In this document: piece by piece, positions 1 to 8,106 of the stretch
How positions within the stretch are numbered: position 1 is the stretch's first letter
How the letters are laid out: the number at the start of each line of letters is the position of its first letter
Source: Ramlibacter albus
GTDB taxonomy: Bacteria; Pseudomonadota; Gammaproteobacteria; Burkholderiales; Burkholderiaceae_C
Assembly: GCF_014297445.1 (NCBI RefSeq)
Contig: NZ_JACORU010000001.1
Span: forward strand, 1,178,001-1,242,000
DNA: 64,000 nt
Reading direction: 5' to 3'
Program-made: the position numbers and the translations under genes
The notes under the pieces: generated by a model
What the model was told of the DNA's origin: nothing
Database searches by the model: none
The model's input: the letters and a program-made list of their open reading frames with translations, nothing else

Positions 1-610
1 CGAAGAGCAGCGAGACCACCGTCATGATGATCAGCGGCGTCATGCCGGACTGGATGTCCTTCGCGTGCAGGAACTCGCGGCCGAACCAGATCACCACGAG
101 CAGGCCGATGAGGTTCAACCAGTGACGTGCCGGCAGCAGCAGCGGCTTGCCGCCGATGCGCCCGGAGAGCTTGCCGAACGCGATGATCGAGCCGGAGAAG
201 GTGACGGCGCCGATCAGGATGCCGATGTAGATCTCCATCTCGTGGATCGCCTTCTCGGCACCGGTGAACTCGATCGACGTGTCCACGTAGCTCGCGAAGC
301 CGACCAGGCAGGCCGCGAGGCCCACGAGGCTGTGCATCAGCGCGACCAGCTCGGGCATCTGCGTCATCTGCACCTTCTTCGCGGCGACGAGGCCGATGGC
401 CCCGCCGACGACGAGCGCGCCGATGATCCACGCGTACCCCGCGGCGGTGACGCGCGGGCCGAACACGGTGGCGACGACCGCGATGGCCATGCCGATGATG
501 CCGAACAGGTTGCCGCGCCGCGCCGTCTCCGGGTTGGACAGGCCGCCGAGGCTGAGGATGAAGAGGATGGTGGCGCCGATGTAGGAAACGGTCGCAAGGC
601 TCGAGGTCAT
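1..610 (-). CDS. pntB: NAD(P) transhydrogenase subunit beta, 3' end outside window
   Basis: Membrane subunit of the proton-translocating transhydrogenase, which uses the proton gradient to reduce NADP+ with NADH. The visible 203 residues begin MTSSLATVSYIGATILFILS and consist of successive hydrophobic helices, including the family-typical stretch around MPELVALMHSLVGLAACLVG; the NADP-binding domain III lies beyond the left edge. The start is the ATG 13 bases after the pntA stop and is preceded by an AAGGAAA ribosome site, so the two genes form one operon. Partial only because of the window boundary. Confidence 0.95.
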   Translation of the reverse strand, partial: MTSSLATVSYIGATILFILSLGGLSNPETARRGNLFGIIGMAIAVVATVFGPRVTAAGYAWIIGALVVGGAIGLVAAKKVQMTQMPELVALMHSLVGLAACLVGFASYVDTSIEFTGAEKAIHEMEIYIGILIGAVTFSGSIIAFGKLSGRIGGKPLLLPARHWLNLIGLLVVIWFGREFLHAKDIQSGMTPLIIMTVVSLLF

Positions 611-623
611 GTCCGTTTCCTTC

Positions 624-2207
624 TTACTTGTGGAACATCGCCAGCATGCGGCGCGTGACCGCGAAGCCGCCGAACATGTTGACGGCGGTGAGCGCGAGCG
701 CGAACACCGCGAGGCCGAGGATCAGCATGTTGGGGCGGTTGGCCGCGTCGCCGGTGAGCGGCGGCGCGATCTGCACCAGCGCGCCGATGGCGATGATCGA
801 GGAGATCGCGTTCGTCACCGACATCAGCGGTGTGTGCAGCGAAGGCGTCACGTTCCAGATCACCATGTAGCCCACGAAGCACGCCAGCACGAACACGGTG
901 AAGTGCGACAGGAAGCTCGCCGGCGCATACATGCCCACCAGCAGGAAGAGCAGGGCGCCGACGCCGAACACGATGGCGAGCGACTGGCCCGACATCGGCT
1001 CGCTCGCGCCATGCCCGTGGCCCTTCGCAGCCGGTGCGGCAACGGGCTTGGCGGCGGGCTTCGGTGCAACGGCCGGCAGCTTCGGCGGCGGCGCGGGCCA
1101 CGTGACCTCGCCCTCCTTGATGACCGTCAGGCCCCGGATGGCGTCGTCTTCCATGTTGACGTTGATGACGCCGTCCTTGGTCTTGCACAGCTCCTCCGTC
1201 AACCGCAGCAGGTTGTTGGAGTAGAGCGTGGAGGACTGCTTCGCGAGCCGGCTCGCGAGGTCGGTGTAGCCGATGATCGTGACGCCGTGGCGCACGACGG
1301 CTTCGCCGGGCACGCACAGCTCGCAGTTGCCGCCTTGCTCCGCGGCCATGTCCACGATGACGCTGCCCGGCTTCATGCTCTTCACCATCTCGGCGGTGAT
1401 CAGCCGGGGCGCGGGCTTGCCCGGGATGAGCGCGGTGGTGATGATGATGTCGGCGTCCTTGGCCTGCTGCGCGTACATCTCGCGCTGCGCGGCCTGGAAG
1501 CCTTCGCTCATCACCTTGGCGTAGCCGCCGCCGCCCGAGCCTTCTTCCTCGTAGTCCACCTTGACGAACTCGCCGCCGAGGGACTTCACCTGGTCGGCGA
1601 CTTCGGCGCGCGTGTCGTTGGCGCGCACGATGGCGCCGAGGTTGGCGGCCGTGCCGATGGCCGCGAGGCCCGCAACGCCGGCACCCGCGATGAACACCTT
1701 GGCGGGCGGTACCTTGCCCGCGGCCGTCACCTGGCCGTTGAAGAAGCGGCCGAAGGCATTGGCCGCTTCGATCACCGCGCGATAGCCGCTGATGCCGGCC
1801 ATCGAGGTGAGCGCGTCCATCTTCTGCGCGCGCGACAGCTGACGCGGCAGCGCGTCGATGGCAAGCACCGTCGCTTTCTTGGCGGCCAGCTGCTGCATCA
1901 GCTCGGGGTTCTGCGCGGGCCACACGAAGCCGATGAGCGTGCCGCCTTCGCGCAGCATCGCCACTTCGTCCGGCGTGGGCGGGCGCACCTTGAACACGAT
2001 GTCCGACTTGCCCCAGATGTCCGCCGCGATGGGCACGACCTGCGCGCCCGCGGCGCGATAGATGTCGTCGGCGAAATTCGCCGCGTCGCCGGCGCCGCTT
2101 TCCACCGCGACCGAGAAGCCCAGCTTCACCAGCTTCTCCACCACGTCCGGCACGGTCGCGACGCGCTTTTCGCCGGGCAGCGTTTCTTTCGGTACCCCAA
2201 TGAGCAT
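624..2207 (-). CDS. pntA: NAD(P) transhydrogenase subunit alpha, domains I and II fused
   Basis: NAD(H)-binding subunit of the transhydrogenase, first gene of the pntAB operon. The 527-residue protein starts MLIGVPKET. An alanine-dehydrogenase/PNT N-terminal domain is followed by a Rossmann fold with GAGVAG at about residues 175-180, then an Ala/Pro/Lys linker with GHGHG (about 370-400) and four C-terminal membrane helices. Many alphaproteobacteria split this chain into PntAA and PntAB; here it is fused as in E. coli, slightly longer because of the linker. An upstream in-frame ATG would add 12 poorly conserved residues; the chosen start has AGGAG seven bases upstream. Confidence 0.95.
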   Translation of the reverse strand: MLIGVPKETLPGEKRVATVPDVVEKLVKLGFSVAVESGAGDAANFADDIYRAAGAQVVPIAADIWGKSDIVFKVRPPTPDEVAMLREGGTLIGFVWPAQNPELMQQLAAKKATVLAIDALPRQLSRAQKMDALTSMAGISGYRAVIEAANAFGRFFNGQVTAAGKVPPAKVFIAGAGVAGLAAIGTAANLGAIVRANDTRAEVADQVKSLGGEFVKVDYEEEGSGGGGYAKVMSEGFQAAQREMYAQQAKDADIIITTALIPGKPAPRLITAEMVKSMKPGSVIVDMAAEQGGNCELCVPGEAVVRHGVTIIGYTDLASRLAKQSSTLYSNNLLRLTEELCKTKDGVINVNMEDDAIRGLTVIKEGEVTWPAPPPKLPAVAPKPAAKPVAAPAAKGHGHGASEPMSGQSLAIVFGVGALLFLLVGMYAPASFLSHFTVFVLACFVGYMVIWNVTPSLHTPLMSVTNAISSIIAIGALVQIAPPLTGDAANRPNMLILGLAVFALALTAVNMFGGFAVTRRMLAMFHK

Positions 2208-2343
2208 GGACCCTTCTCCTCGCAATGGCCTCGCGGCCGCCAAGCTGCCAGTCAGCCGGGCGACAGCTTACCCCATGTCATCACTCGCTCATCCGCAGCT
2301 AAGACACTGGAGCGACAAAAGCGTTTAGCCTTGAAGAACATCA

Positions 2344-3441
2344 ATGTTCGCCCTCTACGCCCTTTCGGCCGCGTTCCACCTGTACGTCGGCGCCCGGATC
2401 GTTCCCGCACTGCCGGGCCCGTGGGCGGCGGGCGCGTTCGTTCTCCTGCTCGTGGTGTCGGCCCTGTCGATGCCGCTCGGCCTCATCGCGCGCCGCTTCG
2501 CCCGGCCGCCCTTCGCGGACAAGCTCGCGTGGATCGGCCTGCTGTGCATGGGCCTGTTCTCGTCGCTGCTGGTCCTGACGTTCTTCCGCGACATCGCCTT
2601 GCTGTTCATCGGTACGCCCGAGTTCTGGCGCACGAGTGCCGAGCTGATCCCGCCGATTGCGCTGGTGCTCACGCTCATCGGGCTCGTGAATGCGCGCCGC
2701 ACCGCCGCGGTCAAGCGCGTCGAAGTGCCCATCGCGGGCCTGCCGCCTGCGCTCGACGGTTTCCGCATCGTGCAGATCAGCGACGTGCACGTCGGGCCGA
2801 CCATCAAGCAGCGCTACATCGAGCAGGTGGTCGAGCGCGTCAATGCCCTCAAGCCCGACGTCATCGCAGTGACGGGTGACCTCGTCGATGGCTCGGTCGC
2901 CGAGCTGCGGCAGCACGTCGCGCCGCTCGCGCAACTGCGCGCGAAGCACGGCGCCTTCTTCGTCACCGGCAACCACGAGTACTACTCGGGCGCGGACGCG
3001 TGGGTGCGCGAGGTGCGGCGCCTGGGCCTGCGCGTGCTGATGAACGAGCACGAAGTCATCGAACATGGCGGCAGCCGGCTCGTGCTGGCCGGCGTGCCCG
3101 ACTACGGCGCCGGCCACTTCGACACGTCGCACACCAGCGACCCGCGCCGCGCGCTCGAAGGCGCGCCCACCGGCGTGCCCAAGGTGCTGCTCGCGCACCA
3201 GCCGCGCAGCGCCCGAGCCGCGGCCGAAGCCGGCTTCGACCTGCAGCTGTCCGGCCACACGCACGGCGGCCAGTTCCTGCCGTGGAACCTGCTCGTGCCG
3301 CTGCAGCAGCCCTTCACGGCCGGGCTGCACCGGCTGGGCAACCTGTGGGTCTACGTCAGCCGTGGCACAGGCTACTGGGGTCCTCCCAAGCGAGTAGGCG
3401 CTCCCTCCGAGATCGGGGAGATCGTCCTCCGGGCGGCGTAG
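2344..3441 (+). CDS. membrane-anchored metallophosphoesterase (YaeI/calcineurin-like)
   Basis: A 365-residue protein with about four hydrophobic segments in the first 115 residues, then a calcineurin-like phosphoesterase domain. All dimetal motifs are visible: SDVH (146-149), GDLVDG (178-183), GNHE (209-212), a lone His in AHQPR (285) and GHTHGG (304-309). The family includes phosphodiesterases acting on lipids or nucleotides; the substrate cannot be told from sequence. It is divergent from pntA across a 136-bp gap and has only a weak ribosome site. UDP-diacylglucosamine hydrolase (LpxH) activity is unlikely because LpxH lacks the N-terminal membrane part. Confidence 0.85.
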   Translation: MFALYALSAAFHLYVGARIVPALPGPWAAGAFVLLLVVSALSMPLGLIARRFARPPFADKLAWIGLLCMGLFSSLLVLTFFRDIALLFIGTPEFWRTSAELIPPIALVLTLIGLVNARRTAAVKRVEVPIAGLPPALDGFRIVQISDVHVGPTIKQRYIEQVVERVNALKPDVIAVTGDLVDGSVAELRQHVAPLAQLRAKHGAFFVTGNHEYYSGADAWVREVRRLGLRVLMNEHEVIEHGGSRLVLAGVPDYGAGHFDTSHTSDPRRALEGAPTGVPKVLLAHQPRSARAAAEAGFDLQLSGHTHGGQFLPWNLLVPLQQPFTAGLHRLGNLWVYVSRGTGYWGPPKRVGAPSEIGEIVLRAA

Positions 3442-3512
3442 GTGCCGTTCCTACAGGCCAGTGGCGTGTTGTCCCACATGGCTGAGGTTGGGCCACCCGG
3501 AACACTGGGTTC

Positions 3513-4235
3513 ATGGCCCGTCTCGCATCGCTTTCCACCCCTTTGGCCGGCCCGCGCGCCGGCAACGTGAACTACCTGGGCGCCGCGCGGTGCCGCCGCC
3601 GCTTCGAGCTTTACTACCCCGAAGGCTTCGAGGACGAGACCTACCTCGTGGCCGAGCGCTCGTACAAGGAGCGCGCCACGCTGGAATGGAACCAGGAGCT
3701 CGGCCCCGCTGCCTTCCGCAAGCTGCTGGCGCGCGGCGAGTTCCGCCACATCGCCGACGTCGCCGTGCGCGTGGAGTCGCGCACCAACCTGCTCTTCTCG
3801 TTCGAGAAGATGGCGCTGCGCGACGCGGTGAAAACACCGGCCGGCGCGCGCCTGTTTGCCACCGAGCTGTATGCCTTCCTCTACGGGCCGGGTTCGCAGC
3901 AGCGCAAGTTCAACGACTGGCTGGAGGCCCTGCGCGACCTGCCGCAGTTGCGCAGCCCGGTTCTCACCTGGCCGATGGCGACCGTCTTCGGTTTCATCGC
4001 GCGGCCGGAAAAGCACATCTTCTTCAAACCGCGCGTCACGCAGCGTGCCGCGCGCGCCTACGCGTTCGACCTGCACTACGACGCCCGGCCGTCCTGGGCG
4101 GGCTACCAGCAGCTGCTGACTTTCGCCGCCGTGATCCGGCGCGACCTGGACCGGCGACCCGGCTTCAAGGCGCGGGACTTCATCGACCTGCAGTCCTTCA
4201 TCTGGGTGCAGGGCGCGGACGAGTACGGCGGATAA
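3513..4235 (+). CDS. conserved hypothetical protein, 240 aa
   Basis: Not recognised. A soluble 240-residue protein with no signal peptide or membrane segment, rich in aromatic and Arg residues (RRRFELYYPEGFEDETYLVA near residues 28-47; FIARPEKHIFFKPRVTQRAA near 165-184). The coding pattern (strong third-position GC) and clean ATG support a real gene. It lies alone between the metallophosphoesterase and a convergent membrane protein, so context does not suggest a role. Confidence 0.7.
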   Translation: MARLASLSTPLAGPRAGNVNYLGAARCRRRFELYYPEGFEDETYLVAERSYKERATLEWNQELGPAAFRKLLARGEFRHIADVAVRVESRTNLLFSFEKMALRDAVKTPAGARLFATELYAFLYGPGSQQRKFNDWLEALRDLPQLRSPVLTWPMATVFGFIARPEKHIFFKPRVTQRAARAYAFDLHYDARPSWAGYQQLLTFAAVIRRDLDRRPGFKARDFIDLQSFIWVQGADEYGG

Positions 4236-4239
4236 ATAG

Positions 4240-4314
4240 AGCCCCCACGCTCCCCGCTTCGCGAGGTTCGCTGCCCCCCGAGGGGGCGTTCATCGCCTTG
4301 GGGCGGCCCGGCGG
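4240..4314. repeat. GC-rich intergenic hairpin repeat of the Comamonadaceae type
   Basis: A run of C- and G-blocks in the short convergent gap, with a perfect hairpin GCCCCC/GGGGGC at 4273-4287 and a second G/C-rich arm (TTGGGGCGGCCC) following. From memory, near-identical elements recur between genes in Acidovorax and Variovorax genomes, often where transcription units converge, so it may work as a bidirectional terminator. Only one copy is seen here; the family assignment is inference. Confidence 0.5.
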
Positions 4315-4808
4315 CGATTCAGGCAGCGGATCGTTTCCTCCGCCAGGGGCAGCACGTTGAACAGCAGCACGCCGATGCCGGCGTAGAACACGTAGCCCTC
4401 CGGCAACGGCGCGCGGCGCAGCCGCAAGCCCTCGCTCGGCGACGCGATCACGAACAGCAGCGCGAACGCCACCAGCGGCAGCATCTCCATGAAGCTGTGC
4501 ACCACCTGCTCGATCGGCCGCACTTCGCGCCGGTCCACCGTGTAGCGCAGCTCCAGCCAAACCGTTACCTCGTGCAGCAGGAACACGAAGCCCACCCACA
4601 GCACGATCGTCGTGTTGACCTCGAAGATCATCACCGCGGCGATGCCCGAGCCGACCTGCGCGAACATCAGCCAGTGCACGAGGTTCTCGCGCAGGCCGCT
4701 GGTGGTTTCGATCTCGGTCGAGCGGTGGCAAAGCCAGTCCACGAAACCCGCGACGATGAGCAGCGGGAGCACGGCATACATCAGCAACCACGTCGCGGTC
4801 TGGTGCAT
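4290..4808 (-). CDS. multi-pass membrane protein of unknown function
   Basis: A 172-residue protein with about four hydrophobic helices (residues 7-25, 46-80, 108-125 and 143-158) separated by charged loops such as TVDRREVRPIEQVVH. Not a family I can name with certainty. It is upstream of and co-directional with nothing; exbD ends 10 bases before its start codon on the same strand side, so it may be the last gene after the exbBDD operon. Its last residues (NRRRAAPRR) and stop codon are encoded by the neighbouring GC-rich repeat, which suggests the original C-terminus was altered. Confidence 0.7.
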   Translation of the reverse strand: MHQTATWLLMYAVLPLLIVAGFVDWLCHRSTEIETTSGLRENLVHWLMFAQVGSGIAAVMIFEVNTTIVLWVGFVFLLHEVTVWLELRYTVDRREVRPIEQVVHSFMEMLPLVAFALLFVIASPSEGLRLRRAPLPEGYVFYAGIGVLLFNVLPLAEETIRCLNRRRAAPRR

Positions 4809-4818
4809 GCGTGCAAGG

Positions 4819-5244
4819 TTACTGGAACTGCTCCTCGCCCACGAGGCCGATCTTGGTCAACCCGATGCGCTGCGCGCTCGACAGTGCGGCCGCAACGGCG
4901 TCGTACTTCGCGCGCTTGTCGGGGCGCAGGTGGATCTCCGGCTGCTCCGTCTGGAACGCGGCATCGCGCAGGCGCGCTTCGAGGTCGGCGCGGTCGGCCA
5001 CCGCTTCGCCGTTCCACAACCAGCGGCCGTCGGCGGTGACGTCGAGCTGGACGATCACAGGCTGCGTCGGCGGCGGCGGCGCGCTCTTGCCCGGCATCTC
5101 GATGTTCACCGAATGCAGCTGGATCGGGATCGTGATGATGAGCATGACCAGCAGCACCAGCAGCACGTCGATCAGTGGCGTGGTGTTGATGTCGGCCATC
5201 GGCTCGGGCTCCTGCTCCGTGCCCGCCTTGATGTGAAGGCTCAT
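4819..5244 (-). CDS. exbD: ExbD/TolR-family proton-channel subunit (second copy)
   Basis: A 141-residue biopolymer-transport protein, a partner of ExbB that couples the proton gradient to outer-membrane receptors. It has a short cytoplasmic N-terminus, the conserved ADINTTPLIDVLLVLLVMLI helix containing the essential Asp, a proline linker (APPPPTQP) and a periplasmic domain ending KIGLVGEEQFQ. The ATG overlaps the stop of the upstream exbD by four bases (ATGA), so translation is coupled. It is clearly diverged from the first copy, which suggests a heteromeric rather than redundant ExbD pair. Confidence 0.93.
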   Translation of the reverse strand: MSLHIKAGTEQEPEPMADINTTPLIDVLLVLLVMLIITIPIQLHSVNIEMPGKSAPPPPTQPVIVQLDVTADGRWLWNGEAVADRADLEARLRDAAFQTEQPEIHLRPDKRAKYDAVAAALSSAQRIGLTKIGLVGEEQFQ

Positions 5245-5660
5245 CGCGGCGGCTCCGTCAGGAACCCGATGCGCTGGATGCCCATCTGCTGCGCGACGAA
5301 CACCACCTGACCCACGGCGTCGTAGTCGGCGCGCGCATCGGCGCGGATGTGCAGCTCGGGTTGCGGCTGCATGACGGCCATGCGAGCCAGTTGCTGCGCG
5401 AGCGCCTGTCGGTTGGGCAGCCGCGCATCGAACCAGTACACGCTGCCTTGCGCGTCCACCGTGACGATGGCGTTGCGCGGGTCCGTCTCGCGCGCCTGGT
5501 TGGGCTCGCGCGGCAGGCTCACCGCGATCGAGCTGTTGAACACCGGGATCGTGATCAGGAAGATGATCAGCAGCACCAGCATCACGTCCACCAGCGGCGT
5601 GGTGTTGATTTCGGCGAGGAGCTTGTCCTCGCCTTCGGCGCCCTGCTGGTAGTGGATCAT
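5241..5660 (-). CDS. exbD: ExbD/TolR-family proton-channel subunit (first copy)
   Basis: A 139-residue ExbD. The cytoplasmic head (MIHYQQGAEGEDKLLAE) leads into INTTPLVDVMLVLLIIFLIT with the key Asp, followed by a periplasmic domain (QPQPELHIRADARADYDAVG). The start codon overlaps the exbB stop (ATGA) and its own stop overlaps the next exbD in the same way, giving a tight exbB-exbD-exbD operon. Double-exbD arrangements occur in Xanthomonas and many Burkholderiales, where both copies can be needed for iron uptake. Confidence 0.94.
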   Translation of the reverse strand: MIHYQQGAEGEDKLLAEINTTPLVDVMLVLLIIFLITIPVFNSSIAVSLPREPNQARETDPRNAIVTVDAQGSVYWFDARLPNRQALAQQLARMAVMQPQPELHIRADARADYDAVGQVVFVAQQMGIQRIGFLTEPPR

Positions 5661-6418
5661 GCGGCGGGCTTCTGCGCGGCGCCGGCGGCGAGCAGCACGG
5701 TGTGCAGGTCGGAGCCGAAATTGCGCACGGTATCCATCGCCACCTTGTTGCGCCGCACGAGCCAGTTGTAGCCGAGCACCGCGGGCACGGCGACCGCAAG
5801 GCCGATCGCCGTCATGATCAGCGCCTCGCCCACGGGGCCCGCCACCTTGTCGATGGAGGCCTGCCCCGATGCGCCGATGCGCACCAGCGCGTTGTAGATG
5901 CCCCAGACCGTGCCGAACAGCCCCACGAACGGCGCGGTCGAACCCACGGTCGCCAGCACCGCCAGCCCTTCCTGGGTGCGGCTGTGGATCGTGCCGACCG
6001 CGCGCTCGATGCTCTGCGCCACCCAAGTGTTCAGGTCTACCTGGCCGATGAGGCCTTCGTGCTTGCGCGTGGCTTCCAGCGCCGCTTCGGCGATGTAGCG
6101 ATAGGCACTGTTCTTCTCCAGGAAGTCGGCGCCCTGCCGCACCGTGTTGGCCTTGAAGAACTTTTCGTTGGCCGCGCGGCCCTGCGCGCCCAGGCGGCCC
6201 TGCGCGATCAGCTTCGTGATCAGCACGTACCAGCTCGCGAGGGACATCAGCACGAGGATGACGATCGTGATGCGCGCGACCGGGTCGCCCTGCGCCCACA
6301 GCGCGGCCAGCCCGTACGGGTTGGAGGTCACCGCCGGCTGGATGGGCGGCAGCGATTGCGTCGCCGTGCCCAGGGCCGGCGAGGTGGCGGTCTGCAGGAA
6401 GAGGGCAAGGATGTGCAT
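5657..6418 (-). CDS. exbB: ExbB/MotA/TolQ-family proton channel
   Basis: First gene of the exbBDD operon; forms the pentameric inner-membrane channel around ExbD. The protein has an N-terminal helix (RITIVILVLMSLASWYVLI), a cytoplasmic loop with the family motif around AQSIERAVGTIHSRTQEGLA, and two C-terminal helices (STAPFVGLFGTVWGIYNAL; EALIMTAIGLAVAVPAVLGY). Length of about 253 residues is normal. I chose the ATG of MHILALF; an in-frame ATG three codons upstream (6427) is equally possible, and neither has a strong ribosome site. The gene is divergent from the NUDIX gene. No tonB is adjacent. Confidence 0.93.
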   Translation of the reverse strand: MHILALFLQTATSPALGTATQSLPPIQPAVTSNPYGLAALWAQGDPVARITIVILVLMSLASWYVLITKLIAQGRLGAQGRAANEKFFKANTVRQGADFLEKNSAYRYIAEAALEATRKHEGLIGQVDLNTWVAQSIERAVGTIHSRTQEGLAVLATVGSTAPFVGLFGTVWGIYNALVRIGASGQASIDKVAGPVGEALIMTAIGLAVAVPAVLGYNWLVRRNKVAMDTVRNFGSDLHTVLLAAGAAQKPAA

Positions 6419-6467
6419 GGGCGGCATTCTGGACCATTGCAGCGCAGGCGCTGCGCATAATGGCCCG

Positions 6468-6968
6468 ATGGACCAACGTTGGAAGCCCAGCGTGACGGTC
6501 GCAGCCGTGATGGAGCGCGGCGGCCGTTTCCTGCTGGTGGAGGAAGAGACCTCCGAGGGCCTGCGGCTGAACAACCCCGCCGGCCACCTGGAGCTCGGGG
6601 AGTCGCCGGCCGAAGGCTGCGCGCGCGAGGCGCTGGAGGAGACGGCGCACGTCTTTCGACCGACGCACAGCCTCGGTGTCTACCTCTCGCGCTTCCAGCG
6701 GCCCTCGACCGGCGAGGACATCACCTATGTGCGCTTCGCGTTCTGCGGCGAGGTCGGCGAGCACGTCGCGCATCGCGCGCTCGACACCGGCATCGTGCGC
6801 ACGCTGTGGATGACGCCCGAGGAGATCCGCGCGAGTGCGGAGCGGCACCGCAGCCCGCTGGTGGTTCGGTGCATGGAGGACTACCTGCGCGGCGTGCGGT
6901 ATCCGCTGGAGGTGGTTTACACGGACGCCGCGGTCAAGGCGCTCAGCGACTCGCCGCAGCCGCCCTGA
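6468..6968 (+). CDS. NUDIX hydrolase, NudJ-like
   Basis: A 166-residue NUDIX protein. The core lies at about 40-63: GHLELGESPAEGCAREALEE followed by TAHV, so the usual Gly after EET is Ala while the catalytic REALEE glutamates are kept. The N-terminus (WKPSVTVAAVMERGGRFLLV) resembles NudJ, which hydrolyses hydroxymethylpyrimidine pyrophosphate and nucleoside pyrophosphates. In many Burkholderiales this gene sits directly upstream of mnmA; here mnmA is 6.8 kb away, suggesting the pair was separated by inserted genes. Substrate is inferred only. Confidence 0.85.
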   Translation: MDQRWKPSVTVAAVMERGGRFLLVEEETSEGLRLNNPAGHLELGESPAEGCAREALEETAHVFRPTHSLGVYLSRFQRPSTGEDITYVRFAFCGEVGEHVAHRALDTGIVRTLWMTPEEIRASAERHRSPLVVRCMEDYLRGVRYPLEVVYTDAAVKALSDSPQPP

Positions 6969-7019
6969 ACTCGCGTTCGCTCGCGGGTGATCGCCCCGAA
7001 CAACCCGCGCCGCTGAGCG

Positions 7020-7577
7020 TTACGCCGGCCCCGCTCGATTCGGGGCCGGACGCCGGGGTGGACCGATCGCGTCGGCGAGCAGCGCGGCAATGCTTCGCAG
7101 CGCCTCGGCCTGCTCGAGCGCACGCAGCTGCGGCAACACCTCATGGCTGAAGCAGCACACGGTGCCGAACACCGCGCCGTCGGGCGTGACGATCGGCACC
7201 GCGACGTGGCCGGCGACCTTGCACGCGGCCGTCCCGGCGATCGACATCGCGAGCGGCTCGCGCGCGGTGTCGGGAATGACTTCGGGCAATCGGCCCTGCG
7301 CGACGTGCCAGCAGTACGACTCCTCCAGCGGGTCCGTTGCGCCCTGCGGCACCGCGTACTCGTCGGCCGCGTCCGCGTCGACCCACCGCACCACGCGCTT
7401 GCCGCCCACGAACTGCGAGACGAACACCACGTCCATGTCGAACGCACGGCGGATGCGCTGCAGGAAACCGGTGAGGGGCAGGTCGGCGCGCTGCTCGGCG
7501 CTGTCGGAGGTGACGGCGTAGAACTCGCCGTCGTCCGTGCGGATGAAACGCGCCGGGACATCAAGGGTCATCGCCAC
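7020..7577 (-). CDS. GAF-domain protein
   Basis: A 185-residue protein made of one GAF-type small-molecule-binding domain (residues about 30-165; motifs RAFDMDVVFVSQFVGGKRVV, ESYCWHVAQGRLPEVIPDTA and GHVAVPIVTPDGAVFGTVCC). It has no attached output domain, so it is probably a stand-alone sensor or regulator partner. Its stop region overlaps a 9-bp inverted repeat (7025-7049). The start could be either of two ATGs two codons apart (7577 or 7571). Confidence 0.8.
   Translation of the reverse strand: MAMTLDVPARFIRTDDGEFYAVTSDSAEQRADLPLTGFLQRIRRAFDMDVVFVSQFVGGKRVVRWVDADAADEYAVPQGATDPLEESYCWHVAQGRLPEVIPDTAREPLAMSIAGTAACKVAGHVAVPIVTPDGAVFGTVCCFSHEVLPQLRALEQAEALRSIAALLADAIGPPRRPAPNRAGPA
7025..7049. 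terminator. possible hairpin at the end of the GAF gene
   Basis: A perfect inverted repeat CCGGCCCCG/CGGGGCCGG with a 7-base loop, inside the last codons of the GAF gene and close to the convergent NUDIX gene end. There is no T-tract, so it could slow transcription or be only a by-product of Pro/Arg/Gly codons. Confidence 0.3.
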
Positions 7578-7638
7578 ATTGTCCCGGCAGGGCGAGGCGG
7601 CGGGGGGCGCCGCCTCCTCTGAATGGAGGAGAGGCTGC

Positions 7639-7893
7639 CTAGCGAGTGAGGTTCACGTTGTTGACCGCGGCCGACGCCACGATCGCCTGCGGGGCCGCCT
7701 GGCGATACCCGATCACCACCACGGTGGGCAGCTTCACGTAATTGACGGGGCGCGGCTCCTGGTAGCCGTTGCCCGGGCCGGCCGTGAAGACGACGAACGC
7801 ATACACCGCGGCGACAACGGCACCGAGCACGGGGCGGGCAGCCGCGTTGAAGCGGGGGAAGGCGGCAAGGGGCGACAGTTCGAAGTTCTTCAT
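7639..7893 (-). CDS. small membrane-anchored hypothetical protein, 84 aa
   Basis: Begins MKNFELSPLAAFPRFNAAAR and has one hydrophobic helix (VLGAVVAAVYAFVVFTAGPG, about 22-41) followed by a short exported tail ending VNNVNLTR. An excellent ribosome site (AGGAGGA, seven bases from the ATG) supports translation. It belongs to no family I can name; such short one-helix proteins are frequent in Comamonadaceae. It is divergent from the glycosyltransferase across a 213-bp gap that contains no other feature I can support. Confidence 0.65.
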   Translation of the reverse strand: MKNFELSPLAAFPRFNAAARPVLGAVVAAVYAFVVFTAGPGNGYQEPRPVNYVKLPTVVVIGYRQAAPQAIVASAAVNNVNLTR

Positions 7894-8106
7894 GGATTCC
7901 TCCTGGGGCAGGTTGGAATCTAGGCGTGCACACGGCCGGCCGCAGCCCGGTTGCGACGAACTCCGTCTGGCTGCGATGAACTGCAGTTGGGCGGAACGAA
8001 CCGCGCCGTACGGCCGGGTTCCGGCGCCCGCCCGCACCGACGAACGCGCTTGGCGCAGCCCGGCCTTGACCCTTACCCTGCCCGCCAAACAAGGCTGGAG
8101 GTTGTC

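Noticed and set aside
609-2879. Very long open frames opposite or out of frame with pntA (for example plus strand 609-2879 and minus 607-1923)
   Set aside because: High-GC shadow frames rich in Arg/Ala/His with no recognisable domains; the pntA frame on the minus strand has full family conservation.
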